Notes: generated by a model from the letters alone, not told the origin. Shown: positions 25,559-33,898, counted from the stretch's first letter. The stretch is 49,024 bases of DNA from an uncultured Bacteroidota bacterium (GCA_902826215.1 CADEDY010000010.1:1-49024); one strand, 5' to 3'. Numbers and translations: made by a program.

Positions 25559-26761
25559 TCACGGTACCGTGGAGCGCCGGAAGCCGAACCAGCTCATGCC
25601 GCCGGCCAGTAAAAGGACGATGATGCCAAGAGCGAACGCGAGCATCCCGGGAACGATCATCGCGATCACTATGGCCAGTATCACGGAACGGATCATCATC
25701 GACCCGAAAGCCCAACGTTGGTTGTCCATCATCACACCCAGTTCCATCACCCACCAAAGGATGAGGCCACCGAGCACCCATTGCCAAAGGACAGGGATAG
25801 TGGCTTGTTCAAAGAGGAAATAGGCCGTGATCAGAACAAGAAGTATCAATTGGGTCGCCGCGATGATCACCCAGGAGCGTGATACCGTTGTGTCGAACTT
25901 GCGATAGGTGTTCCGGTCCTTCGCCGTGGGTCCGACGAAGCCGCCGAGCTCCTTGGGTCGCCAACCCGGTGGTTTCAGATACACCAGCACCTTGTCGCGA
26001 AAGGTGCTGCTCTGCTTCGCTAAGGCACGAAGTTCACCCCAATAGTGGAAGTTGGCGCGCATCGGGTCCCACGTCCGTAATGGTGTGGTGATGCCGTAGA
26101 TCGGCTCTTCCTCTTCAGGTTGATAGGTGCCGAAGAGCTTATCCCAGATGATCAACGTACCGGCATGGTTCCGGTCGATGTACTTCGGATCGCTTCCGTG
26201 GTGCACCCGGTGGTGGCTTGGGGTATTGAGGGCCCATTCCAATGGCCCAAGCTTATCAAGTGCTTTCGTGTGGATCCAGAACTGATAGAGCGTGACGAAA
26301 GCTCCGACGGTGAGAATGGTCAAGGGATGGACGCCGAGCAGCGCGATCGGTGCGTAGAACCAGAAGCTGAACAAGCCTTGCCACCAGCTCTGGCGAAGCG
26401 CCACGCTCAGGTTGTACTCCTCACTTTGATGGTGTACGATGTGCGCCGCCCAAAGGAAATTCACCTCATGGCTCAACCGGTGGAACCAGTAGTAGAGCAC
26501 GTCAACGAGCAAGAAGGTGAGGACCCATGTGAGCACGGAGGTCCCCAAGGTGAACAGTCGCCAATGGTCGTAGACATAGAGGTAGACGGCGAACACCACG
26601 GTCTTGGTGAAAGCGCCTACCACCTGGGAACCGATCCCGCACCCGAGGTTCGCAATGAAGTCGTTGAATCGATACACCTTCCGCCCTGACCAAGCGCTCC
26701 ATGCCAACTCCACGCCGATGAGCAGGAAGAACAAGGGGATCGAAAGGGCGATGTACTCCAT
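25559..26761 (-). CDS. Sterol desaturase family protein resembling alkylglycerol monooxygenase
   Basis: A 400-residue membrane di-iron hydroxylase. The histidine clusters are complete: H94RLSH98, H107IVHH111, FWIH164, and SHHRVHH (183-188). The blocks YYWFHRLSHEVNFLWAAH, EEYNLSVALRQS, YQFWIHT, LGPLEWALNTPSHHRVHHG and AGTLIIWDKLFGT match my memory of mammalian AGMO (TMEM195) much more closely than C5-sterol desaturases. About three hydrophobic segments follow near the C-terminus, as in AGMO. AGMO cleaves the O-alkyl ether bond of glycerol ether lipids using tetrahydropterin; I infer an ether-lipid substrate, reinforced by the neighbouring lysoplasmalogenase. ATG at 26761 is chosen; the longer open frame has no family support. 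Confidence 0.88.
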   Translation of the reverse strand: MEYIALSIPLFFLLIGVELAWSAWSGRKVYRFNDFIANLGCGIGSQVVGAFTKTVVFAVYLYVYDHWRLFTLGTSVLTWVLTFLLVDVLYYWFHRLSHEVNFLWAAHIVHHQSEEYNLSVALRQSWWQGLFSFWFYAPIALLGVHPLTILTVGAFVTLYQFWIHTKALDKLGPLEWALNTPSHHRVHHGSDPKYIDRNHAGTLIIWDKLFGTYQPEEEEPIYGITTPLRTWDPMRANFHYWGELRALAKQSSTFRDKVLVYLKPPGWRPKELGGFVGPTAKDRNTYRKFDTTVSRSWVIIAATQLILLVLITAYFLFEQATIPVLWQWVLGGLILWWVMELGVMMDNQRWAFGSMMIRSVILAIVIAMIVPGMLAFALGIIVLLLAGGMSWFGFRRSTVP

Positions 26762-26766
26762 CCTGT

Positions 26767-26774
26767 CAAAATTA
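26767..26774 (-). promoter_or_regulatory. -7 box for the AGMO-like gene
   Basis: Minus-strand TAATTTTG is a perfect TAnnTTTG match but ends only 5 bases before the ATG at 26761, implying a nearly leaderless transcript if real. Confidence 0.45.
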
Positions 26775-26846
26775 CGTGGCGTGTTGCCGTTCATGCATCG
26801 AGCGTCCATTCGCGGCGAGCTCAAGACTTGCCGATGTTCGCCTTTC

Positions 26847-26854
26847 TATCTTCG
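26847..26854 (+). promoter_or_regulatory. Putative -7 box for pheT
   Basis: TATCTTCG fits TAnnTTyG and ends 62 bases before the pheT ATG at 26917, in the divergent region with the AGMO-like gene. Confidence 0.4.
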
Positions 26855-26916
26855 CGGACCTTTTTACAATCCCTGCTCTCGGCCATTGCTGAAAGCGGCA
26901 GAATCCGGCTGAACGC

Positions 26917-29352
26917 ATGCGCATCTCTTGGAATTGGCTTCAACAGGTCCTCCCTACGGACCTTGCTCCGCAGCAGGCCGCAGACATCCTCACGAGTACA
27001 GGCCTGGAGACGGAGAGCGTGGAGGTCTTCGAACCCGTGAAGGGAATGCTCGCCGGTGTGGTGGTGGGTGAAGTGTTCACCTGCGCCAAACATCCCGATG
27101 CGGATCGCTTGAGCATCTGCTCCGTGAACGTGGGGCAGGAAGAACCGTCGCAGATCGTTTGCGGGGCATCCAACGTGGCGGCTGGTCAAAAGGTGCTTGT
27201 GGCCACGATTGGGACAACGATCCACCTTCCCGATGCAACCAGTTTCGTGATCAAGAAGAGCAAGATCCGTGGGCAGGAGAGCCAAGGCATGATCTGCGCG
27301 GAAGATGAGCTGGGACTCGGGAACAGTCATGCCGGGATCATGGTGCTTGATCCTGCTGCTCCGGTCGGTATGCCCGCTGCGGAATTCCTCGGGTTGCAAA
27401 GTGATCACGTACTGGAGATCGGACTTACGCCGAACCGGACGGATGCCATGGGTCATGTGGGCGTCGCGCGGGATCTCCGTGCTGCCATGGTGTATCGCCA
27501 TGGCGCTGATGTTCAATTGATGCTGCCCTCCGTTTCGGAGTGGAACGGTGATGGATCAGAGGAGGGCATTCGCGTGGAAGTCCAGGACGTTGAAGCTTGT
27601 CCACGTTATGCGGGTGTGACACTGCGTGATGTGAGGGTGGGACCATCGCCCAAGTGGATGCAGGATCGCTTGCTCGTGATCGGGTTGAAACCGATCAACA
27701 ATGTGGTGGATACCACCAACTACGTGCAGCACGAACTGGGACAGCCACTGCACGCCTTCGATGCCGATCGTTTGGCCGCTAACCGGATCATCGTGCGCAA
27801 AGCCAAGGCAGGTGAGTCCTTCACGACCTTGGACGGCAAGGTGCGCGAGTTGTCTGATCAGGATCTCGTCATCGCCGATGGTGAACTACCCGCGTGCATC
27901 GCCGGTGTGTTCGGTGGGGCCGAAAGCGGTGTTACGGATGCGACCACTTCGGTCTTCTTGGAAAGCGCCTGCTTCGATCCCGGAACCATTCGCCGCACCG
28001 CTCGCCGACATGGGTTGAACACCGATGCCTCGTTCCGTTTCGAGCGCGGCGTGGACCCGGAACAGACCGTGTATGCCTTGAAGCGCGCCGCTCTTCTGCT
28101 GAAGGAATTCGCCAGTGCCCGGATCGTATCGGGGATAACCGATATCGATCATCGTAACGGACAAGAGCAGCGGATCCCCTTGGAATTCGCAGCCTGCGAT
28201 CGACTGACCGGGATCTCGATCGCGCCGGATGACATCGTTCGCGTGTTGGAGCTCCTCGATTTCCGGATCACAGAGCGCAGTGCGACGGGCGTGCAGGTGA
28301 TCGCCCCTTCTTATCGGTTGGATGTGACCCGTCCTGCAGATGTGATCGAAGAGATCCTGCGTATCCATGGCTACGATGAGGTGCCGGTTCCAGAGCGCCT
28401 GTTGCTACCGGCTTTGCCGAAGTCGTCGTTCACGATGGAGTCGATGGGCGCGCAGTTGAGCGCTCATTTGGCTGCTCGTGGTATGCGCGAGATCATGACG
28501 CCTTCCTTGGTGAACGGCGAGCGCTGCATCCGTTCGCAGGTGTGCACGGAACAAGCACTGGTGCGCTTGAAGAATCCGCTGAGCGCTGAGTTGGACGTGA
28601 TGCGCCCCACGATGCTGTTCGGCGCACTGGCTGCAATGGCGCACAACAGCAATCGGCAACGTCGCGATCTGCGCTTCTTCGAGCGAGGTCGTAACTACTC
28701 TGCCGGTAAAGACGGTATCGTTGAGACCGAGGTGCTCGCACTCAGTATCACTGGCGAACGATGGTTGGAGCGTTGGCGTTCGGTGGATCGAGCGACAGAG
28801 CAGGCCGACGCCAAGGAGGAGGTGGAACTATTGATAACGCGGCTTGGTGTGGAGAAGGACCTTGGCTGGTCATCCGCGGCGCATCCGCTTCTCGACGATG
28901 CACACGAGATCGTTGTAGCTGGCCGAGTGGTCGGTGTCATCGGATCGGTGAAGGGTGCTCAACTGAAGGCCGGCGATATGGGCCAAGCCGTTCATTACGC
29001 TGAGCTTCATGAACGCGCCCTTTTCGAAGTGTGCAAGCAGCATTCCATAGCGTACCAGGAGGTCGCGAAGTTCCCAGCGGTCCGACGCGATCTGAGCCTC
29101 TTGCTCGATCGGGCCGTGCGCTTCGATCAGTTGCGCGAATTGGCGTTCCAAGCCGAGCGCAAACTCCTCCGGGGTGTGGATCTCTTCGATGTATACCAAG
29201 GAGAGAAGCTGCCTGCTGGTAAGAAGAGCTACGCACTCAACTTCCAGTTGCAGGATGCTGAACGCACCTTGACGGATGATCAAGTGGAAAAGGCGATGGG
29301 CCGTATCCGCGAAGCGCTCGCCAAGGGTGCTGGAGCCGAGGTGCGGGGTTGA
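26917..29352 (+). CDS. pheT: Phenylalanine--tRNA ligase beta subunit
   Basis: An 811-residue beta subunit of the alpha2beta2 phenylalanyl-tRNA synthetase. The N-terminal MRISWNWLQQVLPTDL leads to the EMAP/OB tRNA-binding domain (about 40-150: VVVGEVFTCAKHPDADRLSIC, GAVN-equivalent GASNVAAGQKV). B3/B4 editing domain follows with NVVDTTNYVQHELGQPLHAFD; the B5 domain and catalytic-like core are in the middle (PSYRLDVTRPADVIEEILRIHGYD); the FDX-ACB anticodon domain is at the C-terminus (KFPAVRRDLSLLLDRAVRF). The length is normal (about 800). pheS is not in the window, which is common in Bacteroidota. Its TGA is immediately adjacent to the convergent ppa stop. Confidence 0.96.
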   Translation: MRISWNWLQQVLPTDLAPQQAADILTSTGLETESVEVFEPVKGMLAGVVVGEVFTCAKHPDADRLSICSVNVGQEEPSQIVCGASNVAAGQKVLVATIGTTIHLPDATSFVIKKSKIRGQESQGMICAEDELGLGNSHAGIMVLDPAAPVGMPAAEFLGLQSDHVLEIGLTPNRTDAMGHVGVARDLRAAMVYRHGADVQLMLPSVSEWNGDGSEEGIRVEVQDVEACPRYAGVTLRDVRVGPSPKWMQDRLLVIGLKPINNVVDTTNYVQHELGQPLHAFDADRLAANRIIVRKAKAGESFTTLDGKVRELSDQDLVIADGELPACIAGVFGGAESGVTDATTSVFLESACFDPGTIRRTARRHGLNTDASFRFERGVDPEQTVYALKRAALLLKEFASARIVSGITDIDHRNGQEQRIPLEFAACDRLTGISIAPDDIVRVLELLDFRITERSATGVQVIAPSYRLDVTRPADVIEEILRIHGYDEVPVPERLLLPALPKSSFTMESMGAQLSAHLAARGMREIMTPSLVNGERCIRSQVCTEQALVRLKNPLSAELDVMRPTMLFGALAAMAHNSNRQRRDLRFFERGRNYSAGKDGIVETEVLALSITGERWLERWRSVDRATEQADAKEEVELLITRLGVEKDLGWSSAAHPLLDDAHEIVVAGRVVGVIGSVKGAQLKAGDMGQAVHYAELHERALFEVCKQHSIAYQEVAKFPAVRRDLSLLLDRAVRFDQLRELAFQAERKLLRGVDLFDVYQGEKLPAGKKSYALNFQLQDAERTLTDDQVEKAMGRIREALAKGAGAEVRG

Positions 29353-29895
29353 TCACCCAGCGATCCAACGGTTGACCGTTTCCAGCGCTTCCCGTTTGCC
29401 TTTCACGGCTACCAGTTCGGCTCCGTCGACAGGATCATAGTTGAGCAGCCATGTAACAAGAATATCCTTCGCGGCTTCTGGCAGCTCCATGATGTCATCG
29501 GCATCCACCGTGCGCAAGGCCAGGTCCACGGGTAAGGCGATCAGTTTATCATCTCGTTCTCCAGCATCGAGCAATTCGATCACACCGATGGGCTCAACTT
29601 CCAGGACCGTTCCACTAGGGAGCGCTCCGCAAAGCACGAATACATCCACAGCGTCGCCATCGCCACCTTCCTCCTTTGTCATTCGGGTGCCTGGGATGAA
29701 ACCGTAGTTGGCAGGGTAGGGCAGGAACGAGATCCGACGGGGAATGCCGTTCCGGACGTCGATCGGAAAGGTGTTGGTAACAGGGTCGTACTGCCGCTTA
29801 TCCACCGATCCTGCAGGGATCTCGATCACGGCCCGCAGTATACCATTCTGCACAACGGCTTGGAGTTCTTCCAAGTTGATGGTCTCTTTTTCCAT
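29353..29895 (-). CDS. ppa: Inorganic pyrophosphatase (family I)
   Basis: A 180-residue soluble pyrophosphatase that drives biosynthesis by hydrolysing pyrophosphate. The family I active site is clear: the basic site KRQYDP, YPANYGFIPGT, and the signature GDGDAVDVFVL with the metal-binding aspartates, then LPVDLALRTVDADDI with further acidic ligands. The length is within the normal 170-220. It stands alone after a 99-base gap from the beta-barrel gene upstream; that gap contains a 17-base inverted repeat. The stop codon abuts the pheT stop with no bases between. Confidence 0.93.
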   Translation of the reverse strand: MEKETINLEELQAVVQNGILRAVIEIPAGSVDKRQYDPVTNTFPIDVRNGIPRRISFLPYPANYGFIPGTRMTKEEGGDGDAVDVFVLCGALPSGTVLEVEPIGVIELLDAGERDDKLIALPVDLALRTVDADDIMELPEAAKDILVTWLLNYDPVDGAELVAVKGKREALETVNRWIAG

Positions 29896-29941
29896 GGCGA
29901 GGTTGTGCGCTTAAGTTCTGATGCCGATCGATCACATCGAT

Positions 29942-29958
29942 GCATTCGAATCGAATGC
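29942..29958. repeat. 17-base perfect inverted repeat upstream of ppa
   Basis: GCATTCGA and its exact complement TCGAATGC flank a single A. It lies 46 bases upstream of the ppa start and 36 bases after the beta-barrel gene stop. Symmetry suggests an operator-type dyad or a small hairpin; there is no T-run to make it a terminator. Confidence 0.5.
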
Positions 29959-29994
29959 TTATCAGGGCGTGCAAGTTCGCGATGCCCGAAAGAT

Positions 29995-31797
29995 CTATCG
30001 CAATCGGTACGTCACACTGATCATCCCCCCGATACCACTGTTCGTACGCACCAGATCGCCGCTGCCGAAGGCGTTGCCGAGCTGCGTGCGCCATGTGGGT
30101 TCGAACCCGATGGCCCAGCCATTCGTGAATTTGTAGCGGATGTAGGCTCGCGTAGTGAGGCCCAGTTGTGTGCGGCGGAATTGCTCGGTGGTGAAGGGCG
30201 TGTACCCGTCGAATTCGGCATTCGGTATCGTGCCTCTTCGGCCCGTGAGAACGCCGATCGTTGGTCCGCCGCGAAGCCCGAACATCCATGAACCTTGCGT
30301 CACATGCGCGTCCAAGAGCAGTGGGACCTCTAAGTAGCTCACGCGGTTCACGACACGCAGTGCATCGATGAGCTGGCGTGAGCTGGTGAAGGTGTGCGTG
30401 CCCAATACGAGGATATTGATCGTCGTGTCGCGGCTTTCGGTGATGTACCACTCCTGACCGTTGATCGTGTCGATACCAAGTACATATAGAATGGTGGTAT
30501 TGAACGGCTCGAAATAGTTGCTGTCCCGGATCACGACGGTGGACAGTGACTTGCCTTCAACAGAGAGTTCTTCCTCGTACGTGGTATAGCGGATGCCACC
30601 GCCGATACCCAAGTTGCGGCCCATGTGCATCACTTCAGCTCCGAAGGTGGGGGACAAACGACCTGTCAGACCGTCATTCCAGTCGGCGCTGTTGCCGCCC
30701 GTGAACGTGCTGCTGGATCGGAGCCCACCGAAGAGAATGCCGATCTCCCAAGGTGAGGACGCCGTCACCATGTCGAGCGGCGGTAAAGGCGCCTGAACGA
30801 CCAATGCGGAGTCCTGCGGTTGGTCGGATGCTGGAACAACGCTATCTGATGCAAGGACAACTGCTGCGATAACCTCGTCGCGCGTCGCGGTCCTGGTCGG
30901 ATCCTCCACCATCATCACAACGGATCCAGGGACTTGTAGTTCCTCTTCCGGAACCGTTCGTGTTGCTGCACTTTGATCGCCCTCTGTCGATCCGTCCGGT
31001 TCCTCCTGTTCAACCACTGCTTCGCTTTCAAACTGATCTGCAGTTGAACCGACTGTCGTCGAGACAGCATTGTTCATGACCTGCTCCTGTCCGTGATCCG
31101 TTTCTGCAGTGGCGCTGTTCTTGGCTTCAGTGGAGCGTTGACCAGTGGTGCTTGAAGCTGATGATGCCATAGCTTCAAGTTCATTGGGGATGGTCCGAAC
31201 GTTCTCGTTGTTCTCTTGTGCAACGACTTCGGGCAACGCGTCGATCTTCTTGTTTTCTTGAAGATGTGCGATCACGACCGGGTCCACTGACCGCGTCGTC
31301 TTCAAGGAATTCGACCGCTGTGTTTCTTTCTTCTTCGTTGCAGCGGATACATTCTCGATGCGCAAGGAGGATTGCTCTCGAACGGTGGAAACTACTTCGG
31401 TTGTTGGTGCTGTTGCAATGATCTGGGCACTGCGGTCTTCGCGGATATCCGTTGTTACCGTGGCTGTTGTCGCAGCGATCCGATCATGATCGTTGTTGGC
31501 TACCGATGTTCCGATATCCGTTCCTTTCGTTCGTGGATCAGCCTGTTCCATTGCGGCGTTCTTTGCAACGGATGCAATTCGTGTTTCCGTGGATGAATTG
31601 GAGGTGGACCACCAGGCTGTTCCACCGATGAAAAGCAGCGCAATGCCTCCGATCGCCCAGTTTTTCCAGCCGCCGGTGGAATTGTGCTGCGCTGCGATCA
31701 AGCGCTCTGCTGCCGCCCAGTCGCCTTCGTGGAAGACGGTCTCCCGTTCTTCCAACTTGCGTCGGGCCAGGTCGTCGAATTCGTTCCGTTCGCTCAT
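29995..31797 (-). CDS. Predicted two-membrane protein: anti-sigma-like N-terminus, linker, outer-membrane beta-barrel
   Basis: A 600-residue protein. The short N-terminal cytoplasmic region (1-44; FDDLARRKLEERETVFHEGDWAAAERLI) resembles the short anchors in sigma-factor-linked Bacteroidota membrane proteins. A single transmembrane helix follows (about 46-63), then a long low-complexity Ser/Thr/Glu/Ala/Gln linker (64-347), and a C-terminal beta-barrel-like domain (348-600) beginning PWEIGILFGG with alternating strands and ending VTYRLR. There is no cleavable signal peptide. The start overlaps the ECF sigma factor stop by 4 bases (ATGA), implying translational coupling. I infer it regulates or responds with that sigma factor; a plain porin-family protein is the alternative. 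Confidence 0.8.
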   Translation of the reverse strand: MSERNEFDDLARRKLEERETVFHEGDWAAAERLIAAQHNSTGGWKNWAIGGIALLFIGGTAWWSTSNSSTETRIASVAKNAAMEQADPRTKGTDIGTSVANNDHDRIAATTATVTTDIREDRSAQIIATAPTTEVVSTVREQSSLRIENVSAATKKKETQRSNSLKTTRSVDPVVIAHLQENKKIDALPEVVAQENNENVRTIPNELEAMASSASSTTGQRSTEAKNSATAETDHGQEQVMNNAVSTTVGSTADQFESEAVVEQEEPDGSTEGDQSAATRTVPEEELQVPGSVVMMVEDPTRTATRDEVIAAVVLASDSVVPASDQPQDSALVVQAPLPPLDMVTASSPWEIGILFGGLRSSSTFTGGNSADWNDGLTGRLSPTFGAEVMHMGRNLGIGGGIRYTTYEEELSVEGKSLSTVVIRDSNYFEPFNTTILYVLGIDTINGQEWYITESRDTTINILVLGTHTFTSSRQLIDALRVVNRVSYLEVPLLLDAHVTQGSWMFGLRGGPTIGVLTGRRGTIPNAEFDGYTPFTTEQFRRTQLGLTTRAYIRYKFTNGWAIGFEPTWRTQLGNAFGSGDLVRTNSGIGGMISVTYRLR

Positions 31798-32351
31798 CGG
31801 GTAGTGCTGTTGGTGGTGACCGCCGAACGAGCGATCGCCTGCTGTAGAATGCTTCGCGCGTTGGATACGTGCCACTTCGAAGTGCCCTCACTGATGTTCA
31901 GCAGTTGGGCGATCTCGGCGTGGGCGAAGCCATCGATCGCGAAGAGGTTGAATACGTTGCGCGACATCTTCGGGACAAGCTGGAGCATCGTTGCGAAGGC
32001 TTCGGCTTCCATCTCGCGCAGGTAGTCGTTCACCTCTGCGGTCGATATCTTCTCCAGCGGTTGCTCCATCGTTTCCAGTACTTTTCGTTCTCGTTCCTGT
32101 CGGTACCCGTCGATCACCGTGTTGATCACGATCCGTCGTGCCCAAGCGTCGAAAGGGACTTCCGGACGTTTCTTCTCCAGGTTCTGCAGGATCTTCAAGA
32201 AGCCGTGGTTCATTCGTGCTGCGGCATCCTGTCGGTTGCGCTCATAGCGGGAACAGATCGACATCATCATCCCATACAAGGCACGGTACAGTTCGTACTG
32301 CGCCTTGGGCTCCTCGCGGATGCACCGGGCTATGAGCGATTCGTCCACCAT
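31794..32351 (-). CDS. ECF-type RNA polymerase sigma factor
   Basis: A 185-residue sigma-70 family protein with regions 2 and 4 only. Region 2 is around ALYGMMMSICSRYERNRQDAAARMNHGFLKILQNLEKK and the DNA-melting part PFDAWARRIVINTVIDGYR; region 4 is LPKM-equivalent VPKMSRNVFNLFAIDGFAHAEIAQLLNISEGTSKWHVSNA with the helix-turn-helix. ATG at 32351 gives the family N-terminus (MVDESLIARCIREEPKAQYE). A hairpin ends 10 bases upstream of the start, so its promoter is unclear. The downstream membrane/beta-barrel gene overlaps by 4 bases and is the likely partner regulator. Confidence 0.93.
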   Translation of the reverse strand: MVDESLIARCIREEPKAQYELYRALYGMMMSICSRYERNRQDAAARMNHGFLKILQNLEKKRPEVPFDAWARRIVINTVIDGYRQERERKVLETMEQPLEKISTAEVNDYLREMEAEAFATMLQLVPKMSRNVFNLFAIDGFAHAEIAQLLNISEGTSKWHVSNARSILQQAIARSAVTTNSTTR

Positions 32352-32361
32352 GCGATGCGTA

Positions 32362-32391
32362 GAAAGGCGCCCGCGTGTGCGGACGCCTTTC
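32362..32391 (-). terminator. Hairpin between a secreted PKD protein gene and the sigma factor gene
   Basis: An 8-bp outer stem (GAAAGGCG / CGCCTTTC), a single C-A mismatch, then a 4-bp inner stem (CCGC / GCGG) with loop GTGT. It lies 18 bases after the PKD gene stop and 10 bases before the sigma factor ATG. The downstream bases on the minus strand are TA-containing but not a long T-run. Confidence 0.7.
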
Positions 32392-32409
32392 CACATCGAG
32401 TTGTTCCGA

Positions 32410-33822
32410 TCAACGGACCTTCACGAAGCGCTCGCTCACTGCGGTCGTTCCGTTGCTGATCGAGATCACATACAAACCTGCGTTGAGTTCACTTACGGGC
32501 AGGGAAAGGTTGTTACGACCATCGTTGATCGAGCGTGTATCGGTAGCTACCACACGGCCGCTGAGGTCGGTGATCGCAATGCGCAGGTTGCCTTTGAAAC
32601 GGCTCTCCAGCGTCACGTTCAGCACGTCGTTCACCGGGTTCGGCCATGCGTTCAGACCGGAGAGCGTTGGAAGTTCTGTCATGCCGACCGTCAGTGGGTT
32701 GATCACGTTGATCGTGACGGTTGCGCGGTTGCCACCGCTCATGAAGCCGCCCAGGATGCCGTCGCCATCCACCGTGATATCCTGGCAAGAGACGGAAGTG
32801 CATCCTGCATTGTCGTAGATCGTGAGGCAGATCGTGTAGGTGCCGCTACTGGCATACGTATGAGAAGGGAAGGCCGTGTTGGACGATGTGCCATCACCCC
32901 AGCTCCAAGTGAACTGGAAGTTGCCTGTGCCACCGTTGCTCAGGTTCCATAGCCACAATTCATTCGGGATGGGTTCGCCACCGCCGCCATTCGGGTTCGC
33001 TGCGGAATCGACCCATTGGTAGGCTTGCATCACGAAGAAGCTCGATTGGCATGGAACAACGTTCACCGGGTTGATGGTGCCAGCCGCATCGACGAAGACG
33101 CTATCACAGGTCGTGCTTTCGCATCCGTTGTTGTCCATCAAAGTCAAGCACAATATGTACGCGCCCTCCGATGTCAAGTTGAAAACGGGCTCCGCAGCAG
33201 CCGAGACCGTGCCATCTGAAAGTGTCCAGACGTAGCTGTACGGCGGAGCACTTGAGCTGGACGAACAGTTCGTGGCCGTCATGCTCCAAGGTGTTCCTGG
33301 ATCTCCTGGGCTTGCACCCGTTTGCGCCACCGTGAAGCAGGCATTGCAGTCACCCGCATTTACCACGCATTGGCAATCGGCGCTCCAGGTTCCCGTTTGG
33401 CCGAGGAGGTTCGTACACGGGGTGCCGGGCAGTGCGGAGCCGCCTGGGTTGCCCAAGCAATCCGTGACGGTATTGTCGCAATTGATATACACCCATACCA
33501 TGTTCGAATCCGGGAAGAAGGCATTGAACGTGTACGGCACCGAGGTTTGTTGGATCGCTCCGTTGCACGGCGTGCTGATCTGGAACCAACCTTGGTAGGA
33601 ATCCATGGCGAGATCGATGGAGAAACCGCAATTAGCGTCCAACGGGACATCAATGTCCAAAGCAGGTTCCGTGCCTTGAACAGTGAGGATGTTCACGTAC
33701 CCGTTGGGGATACACCCTAGCACGTACCCGTTAATGGTCATGTCATAGGGTGGGACGGGTTGTGCAAATGCCGCCAAGCCAAGTGCGATGGCGGGTCCGA
33801 GGAGGAGTGAGCGTAGTTTCAT
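32410..33822 (-). CDS. T9SS-secreted PKD-domain protein (paralogue A)
   Basis: A 470-residue predicted secreted protein. A signal peptide (cleaved about AFAQ, residue 21) is followed by a beta-rich N-domain, one Cys-rich repeat (121-152, DCLGNPGG to CQC), a PKD-like domain (about 160-255, with YSYVWTLSDGTVS and ILCLTLMDNNGCES), a second PKD-like domain (about 265-370, with FTWSWGDGTSS and YTICLTIYDNAGCTS), and a type A sorting domain (about 395-470; AWPNPVNDVLN, ITDLSGRVV, SERFVKVR). PKD repeats usually mediate adhesion or extracellular packing. No catalytic domain is seen. It is a paralogue of the next gene upstream and has a similar promoter leader. Confidence 0.88.
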   Translation of the reverse strand: MKLRSLLLGPAIALGLAAFAQPVPPYDMTINGYVLGCIPNGYVNILTVQGTEPALDIDVPLDANCGFSIDLAMDSYQGWFQISTPCNGAIQQTSVPYTFNAFFPDSNMVWVYINCDNTVTDCLGNPGGSALPGTPCTNLLGQTGTWSADCQCVVNAGDCNACFTVAQTGASPGDPGTPWSMTATNCSSSSSAPPYSYVWTLSDGTVSAAAEPVFNLTSEGAYILCLTLMDNNGCESTTCDSVFVDAAGTINPVNVVPCQSSFFVMQAYQWVDSAANPNGGGGEPIPNELWLWNLSNGGTGNFQFTWSWGDGTSSNTAFPSHTYASSGTYTICLTIYDNAGCTSVSCQDITVDGDGILGGFMSGGNRATVTINVINPLTVGMTELPTLSGLNAWPNPVNDVLNVTLESRFKGNLRIAITDLSGRVVATDTRSINDGRNNLSLPVSELNAGLYVISISNGTTAVSERFVKVR

Positions 33823-33898
33823 TTTGAAGAGTTGGATCGTGGAGTATCAGGTTCACTCCCATACACGGCAGAACAGGCCATGGGGTTGGGTGGTTCCC
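33823..33898 (-). promoter_or_regulatory. Leader of paralogue A, conserved with paralogue B
   Basis: The 76 bases between the putative -7 box and the ATG share blocks with the leader of the paralogue at 36168-36242: 17 of 18 bases at 33851-33868 and all 10 bases at 33882-33891. This indicates the duplication carried its regulatory region, or that the leader is under constraint. Confidence 0.55.

Noticed and set aside
25440..25787. A minus-strand frame running past the AGMO-like gene's stop, possibly a frameshifted tail or separate small gene
   Set aside because: Most of it overlaps the AGMO-like gene in another frame, and the remaining 39 residues (ending NMKRSSAPA) have no recognisable family. 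The oxygenase ends normally for its family.
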